A stretch of DNA of 64,000 nucleotides, from NCBI GenBank assembly GCA_017624905.1, contig JAGAMD010000030.1, positions 30,048 through 94,047 of the forward strand, written 5' to 3'. The notes beneath the pieces are model-generated. The model made no database searches. It had not been told where the DNA came from and saw only the letters and a program-made list of their open reading frames with translations. Source of the stretch: Clostridia bacterium (GTDB lineage: Bacteria; Bacillota; Clostridia; Oscillospirales; CAG-272). Position numbers and translations under genes: made by a program. Shown in pieces: positions 41,881 through 50,251 of the stretch; within the stretch, counting starts at the first letter, position 1; each line of letters starts with the position of its first letter.

Positions 41881-41891
41881 TTTTGTTTTAG

Positions 41892-42671
41892 TTAAAATAG
41901 AGGTATCACAAGCTTCTTTTCTCTATATTCACTTGGTGTAACGCCACATATAGCTTTAAAGTTTCTCATAAACGAATAAACCGAGGTGTAGCCACAATCA
42001 AGTGAGCACTCAAGCACGGACATATCTGTGTTTTTTAATAAATAACACGCCTTGCTTATTCTAAACTGGTTTACAAAGGAATTATAAGAAATGCCAAAGC
42101 TTTTTTGGAAATACCTTGATATATACGAATAGGAATAGCCTAGCTTTGATGAGGCAGATGAGAGCGAACAATCATCCATATAATTTTTCTCAACAAATTC
42201 AAGTGCTTTATCTAGAAAATGGAGATTGAGTCTATCCTTTTCGACATACTCAGCATTTTGGTCAAATTCTGCTAAAATTGAATACAGGGTGCCTTTTTTC
42301 TTTAAAAGTGAGTCGTCTGCGCTTGTGTTAAAAAGCATTTCTACAACACTACTCGATGGTGCAAACTTATTGCTTTTTGGTACCTTATATAGGTGCTGAG
42401 ATGAAAAGGCTTTTATAAGCTCCTGTGAAAAAATCCAATATCGGTGCTTTGACACCTCGCTAGAAAAAGAGTGCCTTTGGTTAGGGAAAATAAGCACACC
42501 TTCCCCTTTTTCTAATACATATAAGTTGTCGTTTATCGTTACTTTAGATTTCCCTTCAAGCACAAGAAAAAGCTCAAAGGAGTTGTGCATATGCTCATAA
42601 AATGAAAGGTTTTCTCCACTTTTTGTATAATAATCCTGTATTGTGCCAAAGTTTGAAAACTCGTAAATCAT
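41892..42671 (-). CDS. AraC-family transcriptional regulator
   Basis: A 259-residue regulator. The N-terminal cupin-like sensor domain (residues 1-120) contains EHMHNSFELFLVLEGKSKV and the FPNQRHSFSSE motif. The C-terminal DNA-binding domain (about 155-258) has two helix-turn-helix units, including LGYSYSYISRYFQKSFGISYNSFVNQFRISKAC and YTSVYSFMRNFKAICGVTPSEYR. This layout is typical of sugar-responsive regulators. It is divergent from the secreted protein gene, with AAATGACAA repeats between them, and convergent with the fucosidase gene; either may be its target. RBS GGAGG before the ATG at 42671. Confidence 0.92.
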   Translation of the reverse strand: MIYEFSNFGTIQDYYTKSGENLSFYEHMHNSFELFLVLEGKSKVTINDNLYVLEKGEGVLIFPNQRHSFSSEVSKHRYWIFSQELIKAFSSQHLYKVPKSNKFAPSSSVVEMLFNTSADDSLLKKKGTLYSILAEFDQNAEYVEKDRLNLHFLDKALEFVEKNYMDDCSLSSASSKLGYSYSYISRYFQKSFGISYNSFVNQFRISKACYLLKNTDMSVLECSLDCGYTSVYSFMRNFKAICGVTPSEYREKKLVIPLF

Positions 42672-42681
42672 AAGTCCTCCA

Positions 42682-42749
42682 AAATGACAAATTTTACAAG
42701 TATATTATACACTAAATGACAATAAAAGTCAATATGCATGTGATATAAT
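42682..42749. promoter_or_regulatory. Divergent promoter region with two AAATGACAA repeats
   Basis: AAATGACAA occurs at 42682-42690 and 42714-42722, 32 bases (about three helix turns) apart. The araC promoter on the minus strand is TTGACT (42727-42732), 17 bases, TATAAT (42704-42709). The secreted-protein gene has TATAAT at 42744-42749 with an extended TGTGA but a poor -35, so it may need an activator. The second repeat sits at that -35. Confidence 0.6.
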
Positions 42750-42781
42750 GATAATGGATTATTAAAGCTTAAGGAGAGTTT

Positions 42782-44440
42782 ATGAAGAAAAGGTTCACTT
42801 TATTTTTATCGCTTATAGGTATTTTAGCTTGCCTATTTGCAATCTCTGTAAGTGCAGAGGTAGTAACATTTGAGACTTATCAAGAAAAGACTAACCTTAC
42901 ATACGACGAAACCGAGCTTGTTTTGTTCGACGATGGTATTGCTTATCCATCATATTACATTTTTGCTGACGACACCTCTTTCAAAACAGATTATGCTTGG
43001 CTAAACGAACAAGCAACAAAAAATTATAGCGATGCTAATGTTGTTGAGCTTTGTGTGCCAACAGGTGTTACAACTGGTGGATATTTTAAAAAGGACTCAT
43101 CCTTTTCTAAAATAACCAAGCTAAACACCGGTAAAACTCTTACAAAAACCAATGGAGATTTTTATCAAAACCAAACTCTTACACACGTAACATTTGGAGA
43201 GGGCTACACAAACGGTGGTCTTAGCACGTATTTCTTTAATGGAGCTGTGGTTGAATATGTTGTCTTCTCTGACAACTCACAAATGACTACATTGCCAAAT
43301 CAATTTTTTGGAAATTTGTCAACCTTAAAGGGTGTATATTTTGGCAACACAATTACTGCAATAGACGACGGAACATTTGACAAGATGACTTCATCTAACA
43401 TATTTTTGATGAATACGCCAAATGATACCGAACCACCCCTTGTTTATTACTTTAAATCAAATATAATTGAAGCCAATTTTTACGGTTTTAAGGGAAACAG
43501 TGCAACTACAACTTGGGTTTTCCCAAAGGGAATAAACAGCTTTAGTGGTGGCATAAATATTGATAGCTCTAGTAACATTCCTAAAAATTTTGTATTTCTA
43601 ACCGATAGCGTTGGTAGTGTTGTATTAAATGATGCAATTGGAAGCTCCAAATTAAATTCTACAAAAATTTATTTTCCAAATATTTCATCAAGTGATGCTA
43701 CAAGCATGAGTGTTGTACCTAAAACAACTTACTTCTTTGGTGATGGCAAAAAAGCATCATATAATGGTGGCTTTGGCGAATTTACCGATATGCTAGAGAG
43801 TGAGCACATTCACAGTCCTATGCTTGATGTAAACACAGCACCAACCTGTACAGAAAAGGGTCTATCACAGACTCAATGCTTCTGTGGCATTGTCAAAAAC
43901 AGTGTTTATAAAGACGCTACTGGGCACAACAGCAACAATCTAAATCCTCTGGTAATTGCTTGGATTTACGAAAACAATAATTATTTTTCAAACGCAAAAT
44001 ATCAACATAAGTGCGAGGACTGTAACGCGCTATATCTTGGTGAAGTGGTTGAAAATTCTTACCTCTTTATAGCTGACGGCTACTCTATTCCAGAAGCAAC
44101 TGATAGCTCCGCTATCTCTCACACAATTAAGATACACAAATCCGGTATTGATGGCTATAAAGCAACAGGTGCTGATATAAAATATGGCACAGTTGCAGCA
44201 GTTGGCGATGCTCTTGGCACACCTATCTCCATAGTTAATGGAGAGCTAGAATGTGCAAGTCAAGCAGTAATAGCTGATATGACTGGAACAGATTATGTTA
44301 AGCTAGTTATCAAAATCTCAAATATTCCATCAGCAACAGATGTAAACTGCAACGCATTTGTAGCAGTTGGAACAAAGGTTTACTATCTATGTGGTAACCA
44401 ATCACTTAGTGCAGCTGAACCAAAAAGACTCCCTCAATAA
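42782..44440 (+). CDS. Secreted protein of unknown function
   Basis: A 552-residue exported protein. The signal peptide is MKKRFTLFLSLIGILACLF, with cleavage near ISVSAEV (about 26). The following 300 residues contain leucine-rich BspA-like elements (LTHVTFGEGY, VVFSDNSQMTTLPNQFFGN, LKGVYFGNTITAIDDGTF), and the C-terminal part has CTEKGLSQTQCFCG and CEDCNALY, cysteine clusters like those seen in Clostridial repeat proteins. There is no cell-wall anchor. It is controlled from a divergent region shared with araC. RBS AAGGAGAG. It may bind a glycan or host surface, but this is inference. Confidence 0.7.
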   Translation: MKKRFTLFLSLIGILACLFAISVSAEVVTFETYQEKTNLTYDETELVLFDDGIAYPSYYIFADDTSFKTDYAWLNEQATKNYSDANVVELCVPTGVTTGGYFKKDSSFSKITKLNTGKTLTKTNGDFYQNQTLTHVTFGEGYTNGGLSTYFFNGAVVEYVVFSDNSQMTTLPNQFFGNLSTLKGVYFGNTITAIDDGTFDKMTSSNIFLMNTPNDTEPPLVYYFKSNIIEANFYGFKGNSATTTWVFPKGINSFSGGINIDSSSNIPKNFVFLTDSVGSVVLNDAIGSSKLNSTKIYFPNISSSDATSMSVVPKTTYFFGDGKKASYNGGFGEFTDMLESEHIHSPMLDVNTAPTCTEKGLSQTQCFCGIVKNSVYKDATGHNSNNLNPLVIAWIYENNNYFSNAKYQHKCEDCNALYLGEVVENSYLFIADGYSIPEATDSSAISHTIKIHKSGIDGYKATGADIKYGTVAAVGDALGTPISIVNGELECASQAVIADMTGTDYVKLVIKISNIPSATDVNCNAFVAVGTKVYYLCGNQSLSAAEPKRLPQ

Positions 44441-44442
44441 TT

Positions 44443-44472
44443 AAAAGGACACCATCTCGGTGTCCTTTTTTA
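44443..44472. terminator. Terminator between the secreted protein gene and TauE/SafE gene
   Basis: Stem AAAAGGACACC / GGTGTCCTTTT with loop ATCTC and T-run on both strands. Confidence 0.85.
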
Positions 44473-45252
44473 TTAAACTATTCTTGCAATAAAGATTATC
44501 GCTGTTATAGCTAAAAGAATAATTCCTACTATGCGATTTAGAGTTTTTGCACTGACCTTATTGGCAATTTTTGCACCAATGAGTGAGAAAATAAGAGTGA
44601 AAACAATACAGTAGACGAGGACTAGAAGGTCAGGCTCTTCGCCAAGGGAAAAGTGGCTAAGTGCTCCTGTTAATGCAGTAAATGTCATTATAAATACGCT
44701 TGTGCCGATTGCTTTCTTTAAATCATAGCCCATCACAACAGTTAAAACAAATAGCATTGTTAGTCCACCGCCACCACCAACAAAGCCACATATAAAGCCT
44801 ATCCCTGCACCACATACAATGCTCTTTATTAAAATTGCTTTTTTTGATTGATTTTTGATTGGATTTTTTGGCTCGGTTATTGGTCTAACTAAAAATTTTA
44901 TTCCCATAAACAGTGAGGTAAGTATGCTATATCCACCTAGGAATGTAGGTGATGTAAAGCTACCAGCAATACTGCCGACAACAGTAAAGACAAGAACAAA
45001 AACCATCATAATCCAAGCGTTTTTAAGGTCAATGTTTTTGTTCCTTTTAAAGGTATAGGCACTAACTGCACTAGCCAAAACATCACTTGCCAAGGCAACT
45101 CCCATAGCGGTAAACGGAGACACATTTAAAAGTCCAATAAGAAGAGGTGTTATAACAGCTGAGGCACTCATACCAGCAAAGCCCGTGCCAAGTCCTGCAC
45201 CAACACCAGCTAGCAACGATACAAATATTTTAAATAATATTTCAAGCTCCAT
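44473..45252 (-). CDS. TauE/SafE family anion exporter-like membrane protein
   Basis: A 259-residue membrane protein with about eight hydrophobic segments and two repeated halves. Marks are GAGLGTGFAGMSASAVITPLL near the N-terminus and GAGIGFICGFVGGGGGLTMLFVL in the second half. The family includes sulfite/sulfonate and other anion transporters. It is monocistronic, between two bidirectional terminators. RBS GGAAAGGAAG lies upstream of the ATG at 45252. The exact substrate is not evident. Confidence 0.88.
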   Translation of the reverse strand: MELEILFKIFVSLLAGVGAGLGTGFAGMSASAVITPLLIGLLNVSPFTAMGVALASDVLASAVSAYTFKRNKNIDLKNAWIMMVFVLVFTVVGSIAGSFTSPTFLGGYSILTSLFMGIKFLVRPITEPKNPIKNQSKKAILIKSIVCGAGIGFICGFVGGGGGLTMLFVLTVVMGYDLKKAIGTSVFIMTFTALTGALSHFSLGEEPDLLVLVYCIVFTLIFSLIGAKIANKVSAKTLNRIVGIILLAITAIIFIARIV

Positions 45253-45316
45253 ACTGTCTTCCTTTCCTTATAAAGATAGAAATATTATACCATTTTACAA
45301 AAAAATAGTCAACAAT

Positions 45317-45346
45317 TAAAAAAGGTGCATAGCACCTTTTTTATAC
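45317..45346 (-). terminator. Terminator of the SPOCS/LysM gene
   Basis: Stem AAAAAAGGTGC / GCACCTTTTTT with loop ATA. On the minus strand it follows the stop codon at 45341. Confidence 0.8.
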
Positions 45347-46876
45347 TATTAAGCTCTTCTTTATTTGAGCTTGGTCACTTATATCGTTTTGTTCCATAAG
45401 CTTATTTACTGTTGTGTGGTATTTTTTTGCTATGTCCCAAAGGCTTTCGTTTTCTCTTGGGAAGCAAACGCGAACGCAACCACTGTCTCGCTTTATTTCA
45501 CTTTCCTTTTTAAGTATGCCCGTGTCTAAAAGCTCTACTGTATTCTTATCATAAACTGAATAGGAAACAAAAACCTCAGCTGTTAAAAACATATTTTCAT
45601 CATCAAAGCGAACATTTGTGTTGCCAAGGGAGAATGTGCAATTTGATATAGCATTCTTACTTATTTTTCCAACATCCGACTCATATTTTATTGGTAGCTC
45701 ATAGCTTTGGCTAAGGTATTCCCACTTTCCATTTTCATCGGGTGTGCTTTTGCCTAAAATATTTACTAAAAGCTTGCCTAAGTGGTTGATTTTAGAGCCC
45801 TTTATTTCGCTTTTTTCGTACACAGGGTCAGCCATAACTGAAATTATTTCGCTAAGCTCCTTGTCTTTCCTCTTTTGTCCCTCACTAACTGTAAACGACG
45901 CATTTTGCTCTCTTGTAGCGGTAAATACATCTACGCTTTTATATGTTGTCTCCATATTATATTTAGTTGAATATGCGTCCTTTGTTACTTCAATTTCACC
46001 GTTTCTTGCTATCTCACATTCGAGCTCTAGATTTAAATCAAAGAAAAGCTCGTTTTTATCAGATGTTTGCTCATTTGAAATAGATAGCGATACCACTCTT
46101 GCTTCCGCCTTTACCATATCTCCAAGCTCGGCGTTTGGTGCTTCCACTATCTCGGAAAGAGGCATAGTCTTTGTTAAAATTACCTCGCCGTTTTCTCCTG
46201 TGCATAGGCACTTTACTGTTATCTCCCCACGCACATTTACAATGTCGGTCTGTGATTTTACATCTGTTAAAATCGCACCGGCATCACACCAAATAGGAAC
46301 TATATTTTCTTCACCTGTTATATCAAGCTTTTCGCTAATTCTTATATTTTGCAGATTAGCGTTCATTATTTCCATTGTGTTTATTTTCTCTTTTTTTCTT
46401 TCAATGTATAGCTCGTCGGCACTTGATCTTGGTGTAATTTTTTCTCCTATATCACTATTTGCAAACGACATCACTCTGCTCTTCAGCTTTGTTTTAATTG
46501 ACACCTTTCTTGGCGCTATAACACGACAGGTGGTGCTATCTACTGTTGTTGTAATAATTGTTGACCCTGTGTCGCTGTTTACACCTACCTTGGCATCATA
46601 CGAGGTGCTCAAAGGGAGTGCACAGAGTTTTCCCTCGTCGTTTGTATAAATCAGTGAGTATGTAACCATTCCGCTAAATTCAAGCGAGTTGTCAGCTAGA
46701 TATTTACTCTCCGGCAGAGGCTGTGCTCTTACAAGTAAAACTCGTCTCACCTCCGGTACATAATCAGGCAAGGAAAACTCCTCACTTGCCTCGTGAGTAA
46801 TTTGTGTATCGCCATTTATTGTCATAGCTGTATCGACATTGTTTTGCTCATTTGTATCAAAGCTTGTATTTTCCAT
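45341..46876 (-). CDS. SPOCS (DUF3794) and LysM domain protein, spore-coat type
   Basis: A 511-residue protein. Several DUF3794/SPOCS domains fill the first 450 residues (QITHEASEEFSLPDYVPEVRRVLLVRAQP is the first block, and a LDITGEENIVPIWCDAGAILTDVKSQTDIVNVRGEI block is a later one). The C-terminal LysM (FPRENESLWDIAKKYHTTVNKLMEQNDI, about 470-500) binds peptidoglycan. In known spore formers, SPOCS proteins with LysM are linked to the spore coat or cortex. There is no signal peptide, as expected for mother-cell proteins. RBS AGGAGA before the ATG at 46876. Confidence 0.88.
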   Translation of the reverse strand: MENTSFDTNEQNNVDTAMTINGDTQITHEASEEFSLPDYVPEVRRVLLVRAQPLPESKYLADNSLEFSGMVTYSLIYTNDEGKLCALPLSTSYDAKVGVNSDTGSTIITTTVDSTTCRVIAPRKVSIKTKLKSRVMSFANSDIGEKITPRSSADELYIERKKEKINTMEIMNANLQNIRISEKLDITGEENIVPIWCDAGAILTDVKSQTDIVNVRGEITVKCLCTGENGEVILTKTMPLSEIVEAPNAELGDMVKAEARVVSLSISNEQTSDKNELFFDLNLELECEIARNGEIEVTKDAYSTKYNMETTYKSVDVFTATREQNASFTVSEGQKRKDKELSEIISVMADPVYEKSEIKGSKINHLGKLLVNILGKSTPDENGKWEYLSQSYELPIKYESDVGKISKNAISNCTFSLGNTNVRFDDENMFLTAEVFVSYSVYDKNTVELLDTGILKKESEIKRDSGCVRVCFPRENESLWDIAKKYHTTVNKLMEQNDISDQAQIKKSLIV

Positions 46877-46933
46877 ATTCCTCTCCTTATGCTTTTTTAT
46901 TATAGACTATGCACCCTTTACTTCAATTATTAC

Positions 46934-46962
46934 TTGACACTGACATCTTTTGGTGCTATAAT
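46934..46962 (+). promoter_or_regulatory. Consensus promoter of serS
   Basis: TTGACA at 46934-46939, 17-base spacer, TATAAT at 46957-46962: exact consensus. No T-box leader fits in the 40 bases left before serS. Confidence 0.85.
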
Positions 46963-47001
46963 CTATTTATTAATAAAATATTACGCGCATAGGAGAATAT
47001 T

Positions 47002-48282
47002 ATGCTTGATATTAAATTTTTAAGAGAAAATCCTGATGTTGTAAAGCAAAACATCAAGAATAAATTCCAAGATTCTAAATTGCCTCTTGTCGACGAGGTA
47101 ATTAAGCTTGATAGTGAATATCGTGCTTATAAGGGCGAGGCTGACTCTCTTCGCGGTGGCAGAAACAAGCTATCAAAGGAAATCGGTATGCTTATGGCTC
47201 AAGGTAAGCGTGAAGAGGCTGAGGCTGTTAAAAAGCAAGTTACAGACAATGCTCGTCGTTTAGCAGAGCTTGAACAACTTGAGGTTGAATACCAAGAAAA
47301 AATCAAAAAGATAATGATGGTTATACCAAACATTATTGATCCATCTGTTCCAATTGGTAAGGACGACTCGGAAAACGTTGAGATTCAAAAGTATGGTGAG
47401 CCTGTTGTTCCTGATTTTGATATTCCATATCATGCTGAGATTATGGAAAACTTAAGCGGTCTTGACCTTGAAAGTGCAAGAAAGGTTGCGGGTAACGGCT
47501 TCTATTACTTAATGGGTGATATTGCTCGTTTACACTCTGCTATCATTTCATACGCACGTGATTTTATGATTGACCGTGGCTTTACCTATTGCATCCCTCC
47601 ATTTATGATTAGAAGTGAGGTTGTAACAGGTGTTATGTCCTTTGCTGAAATGGATGCAATGATGTACAAAATAGAGGGCGAGGACCTTTACCTAATCGGT
47701 ACTAGTGAGCACTCTATGATTGGTAAATATATCGATACAATTGTCCCTGAGGAAAGCTTACCTCATACACTAACCTCATACTCACCTTGCTTCCGTAAGG
47801 AAAAGGGTGCACACGGCATTGAGGAGCGTGGTGTATATAGAATTCACCAATTTGAAAAGCAAGAGATGATTGTTGTTTGTAAGCCTGAGGAAAGCCCTGT
47901 TTGGTTTGACAAGCTATGGCAAAACACAGTTGACCTCTTTAGAACTCTTGATATTCCGGTTAGAACTCTTGAGTGTTGCTCCGGCGACCTAGCTGACTTA
48001 AAGGTTAAGTCAATTGACGTTGAGGCTTGGTCCCCAAGACAAAAGAAATATTTTGAGGTTGGCTCTTGCTCTAACCTAGGCGATGCACAAGCACGTAGAC
48101 TTAGAATCAGAGTTAACGGCAAGGACGGAAAGTATTTTGCACATACTCTTAACAACACCGTTGTTGCTCCACCTCGTATGCTCATTGCATTCCTTGAAAA
48201 CAATATGAATGCTGATGGATCAATCAATATTCCTGTGGCACTCCAACCATATATGGGTGGAAAAACAAAAATCACTAAATAA
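47002..48282 (+). CDS. serS: Seryl-tRNA synthetase
   Basis: A 426-residue class II enzyme charging tRNA-Ser. The N-terminal coiled-coil arm (residues 1-105, LRGGRNKLSKEIGMLM...) reaches the tRNA long arm. The catalytic core has IGTSEHSMIGKYIDTI, SYSPCFRKEKGAHGIEERGVYRIHQFEKQE (motif 2), and NGKDGKYFAHTLNNTVVAPPRMLIAFLEN (motif 3). The ATG has AGGAGAAT upstream. It is followed ten bases later by a phosphoribosyltransferase gene. Consensus promoter at 46934-46962. Confidence 0.97.
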   Translation: MLDIKFLRENPDVVKQNIKNKFQDSKLPLVDEVIKLDSEYRAYKGEADSLRGGRNKLSKEIGMLMAQGKREEAEAVKKQVTDNARRLAELEQLEVEYQEKIKKIMMVIPNIIDPSVPIGKDDSENVEIQKYGEPVVPDFDIPYHAEIMENLSGLDLESARKVAGNGFYYLMGDIARLHSAIISYARDFMIDRGFTYCIPPFMIRSEVVTGVMSFAEMDAMMYKIEGEDLYLIGTSEHSMIGKYIDTIVPEESLPHTLTSYSPCFRKEKGAHGIEERGVYRIHQFEKQEMIVVCKPEESPVWFDKLWQNTVDLFRTLDIPVRTLECCSGDLADLKVKSIDVEAWSPRQKKYFEVGSCSNLGDAQARRLRIRVNGKDGKYFAHTLNNTVVAPPRMLIAFLENNMNADGSINIPVALQPYMGGKTKITK

Positions 48283-48291
48283 GGATTTTAT

Positions 48292-48849
48292 ATGAAATAT
48301 TACAAGATGAATATTGCAGGGCTTGATAGACAGCTTCCTATCTGCCGTGTTACTGATGATTTATATATTGCGGGTTTCGTCATTTTTGGCGACCCGGAAT
48401 TAACCACTGCTTGTGCAAAGGAGCTTCTTGCCCACGCACCTGAGTTTGACTATATGATTACTGCAGAGGCTAAGGGTATTCCTCTAATTCACGAAATGGC
48501 TAGACTTAACGGCAATCAAAAATATATGCTTGCAAGAAAAGGTCCTAAGCTTTATATGACAAACATTCTTTCGTCCTCAGTTAAATCTATCACCACAGAA
48601 AAGGTTCAAACACTTTATCTTGATGGTGCTGATGCTGAGCTTATGAAGGGTAAAAAAATACTTGTTATTGACGATGTTATCTCAACCGGTGAATCTCTTT
48701 TAGCACTTGAAAAGCTAATTGAAGAGGCTGGTGGTACTGTTGCCGGCAGAATGGCTATTTTAGCCGAGGGCGACGCTATAAAGAGAGATGATATTTATTA
48801 CATAGAGGAGCTACCACTTTTCAATAGCGACGGCACAACTAAGGGCTAA
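48292..48849 (+). CDS. Phosphoribosyltransferase, adenine PRTase-like
   Basis: A 185-residue type I PRTase. The PRPP-binding motif is ILVIDDVISTGESL (about 122-135), the FDYMITAEAKGIPLIHEMA segment is APT-like, and the hood region (YMLARKGPKLYMTN) fits the purine-binding side. It should transfer a base to PRPP, most probably adenine or another purine. The second of three genes in the serS transcript, ten bases after serS. RBS AAGGATTT is moderate. Enzyme specificity is not fixed by the motif alone. Confidence 0.85.
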   Translation: MKYYKMNIAGLDRQLPICRVTDDLYIAGFVIFGDPELTTACAKELLAHAPEFDYMITAEAKGIPLIHEMARLNGNQKYMLARKGPKLYMTNILSSSVKSITTEKVQTLYLDGADAELMKGKKILVIDDVISTGESLLALEKLIEEAGGTVAGRMAILAEGDAIKRDDIYYIEELPLFNSDGTTKG

Positions 48850-48888
48850 ATTGTCCTTATCCCCTAAAACAATTTGTTAGGAGATTAT

Positions 48889-50223
48889 ATGGAGCTTAAT
48901 AAAATCAAGTACAAAAGGCATATAAAGCCCTTTGATACATCAAAAAAGCCGATAAGGTCGTGGAAAATTCTTTCGTGGGTTGCTATGGTAGTTAGTAAAA
49001 TACTAACTCGTGGCAAAATCGGAAAGCTGGAAAAGATTAATATGGAGGGCTTGAAGCCACCTTATATTCTCCTTTCTAATCACCAAACCTTTACCGACTT
49101 TGAAATTAATGCAATACTTACCTATCCGGAAAAGTTTCATAGTATTGCCACATTTGAGGGGCACTATGGCTTTTATGGTATTCGTGCATATCTTATGGAA
49201 AAGGTTGGCTGTATTCCGAAAAGAAAGTTTACTACTGACCCACATCTTGTTTCCTCCTGTAACACTGTTTTGAATGAATACGGCGATATTCTTTCAATTT
49301 ATCCGGAGGCAAGATATACAGACATAGGCACAACCTCACCTATTTCCGATTCGTATGCACAGCTTATCAAAAAGTTCAACAAGCCTGTTGTTGCTGTTGT
49401 CCATCGTGGTAATTATCTTCGCGCGCCATTTTGGAATTGGCAAAGGGAAAGAAAGGTTAAAACCTATACCACTATGAAAAAAATCCTCGATCCTGAGGAC
49501 ATTGAAAGAATGTCTTGCGAGGAAATCATAGCGGTTGTCCGCCGTGAGCTATGGCACGACGAACACCAATGGCAAAAGGATAATAATATAATAATTGACG
49601 AGCCTTGGCGTGCAGAGGGGCTTCACAAAGCTCTTTATCAGTGCCCTCATTGTCTTGCCGAGCACAGAATGTTATCAAAAGGAAATAAGCTTTGGTGCGT
49701 AAGCTGTGGCAAGGAATGGGAAATGACTGAGCTGGGTGAATTACGTGCAACAAGTGGCAAGACCGAGTTTTCACATATTCCTGATTGGTACAATTGGGAA
49801 AAGGAAAATGTAAGGCGTGAGGTTGAAGAGGGCCGCTATTATTTTGAGGATGACGTTGATGTTTATGCTCTCCCAAACGTAAAGAAATTTATAAAGCTTG
49901 GCAAGGGTAAGCTAACTCACTCGCTTGAAAACGGCATAACCTTAGAGGGCCACTACAATGGTGAGGACTATAAAATCGTCCGTCCGTCTCGTGGTTTATA
50001 TAGCATTCATACAGAATACAATTATTGCTTCTTGAAGCACGACCCTTGTATTCAAATCTCAATTGCTGACAACACCTTTATTTGTAATACGCATAAAAAA
50101 GATGTTGTAACTAAGGTTTATTTTGCTGTTGTTGCAATCCACGAAAAGCTAATGCGTGAACGTGCCGAAAACAAACAAAAAAAGCTTGATGCTGAAAAGC
50201 AAAAGGATGATAAAAAAGAATAA
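48889..50223 (+). CDS. PlsC-type acyltransferase with zinc ribbon
   Basis: A 444-residue protein; the ATG at 48889 has GTTAGGAGAT upstream and a longer frame does not. The first about 240 residues form an acyltransferase of the PlsC/1-acylglycerol-phosphate type: LLSNHQTFTD gives the HxxxxD motif (His65, Asp70), and ILSIYPEARYTD is the second block with the PEAR variant of the EGTR motif. Two CxxC pairs, CPHC (about 249-252) and CVSC (about 269-272), form a zinc ribbon in the middle, and the C-terminal 150 residues are not recognised. The fusion with a zinc ribbon is uncommon for PlsC. Confidence 0.82.
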   Translation: MELNKIKYKRHIKPFDTSKKPIRSWKILSWVAMVVSKILTRGKIGKLEKINMEGLKPPYILLSNHQTFTDFEINAILTYPEKFHSIATFEGHYGFYGIRAYLMEKVGCIPKRKFTTDPHLVSSCNTVLNEYGDILSIYPEARYTDIGTTSPISDSYAQLIKKFNKPVVAVVHRGNYLRAPFWNWQRERKVKTYTTMKKILDPEDIERMSCEEIIAVVRRELWHDEHQWQKDNNIIIDEPWRAEGLHKALYQCPHCLAEHRMLSKGNKLWCVSCGKEWEMTELGELRATSGKTEFSHIPDWYNWEKENVRREVEEGRYYFEDDVDVYALPNVKKFIKLGKGKLTHSLENGITLEGHYNGEDYKIVRPSRGLYSIHTEYNYCFLKHDPCIQISIADNTFICNTHKKDVVTKVYFAVVAIHEKLMRERAENKQKKLDAEKQKDDKKE

Positions 50224-50251
50224 AGGCTACTTAAATGTAGCCTTTTATTTT
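50223..50251. terminator. Bidirectional terminator after the acyltransferase gene
   Basis: Stem AAAGGCTAC / GTAGCCTTT with loop TTAAAT; it overlaps the stop region of the nth fusion gene on the minus strand. Confidence 0.75.

Noticed and set aside
45744-46649. 301-residue open frame on the plus strand
   Set aside because: It is antisense to the SPOCS/LysM gene, has serine/threonine-rich composition typical of a shadow frame and no ribosome site.
46890-47001. T-box leader upstream of serS
   Set aside because: Only about 40 bases separate the consensus promoter from the start codon, and no T-box sequence is visible.
47844-48275. 143-residue open frame antisense to serS
   Set aside because: The serS frame covers the same bases with complete class II motifs; the antisense frame shows no motif.
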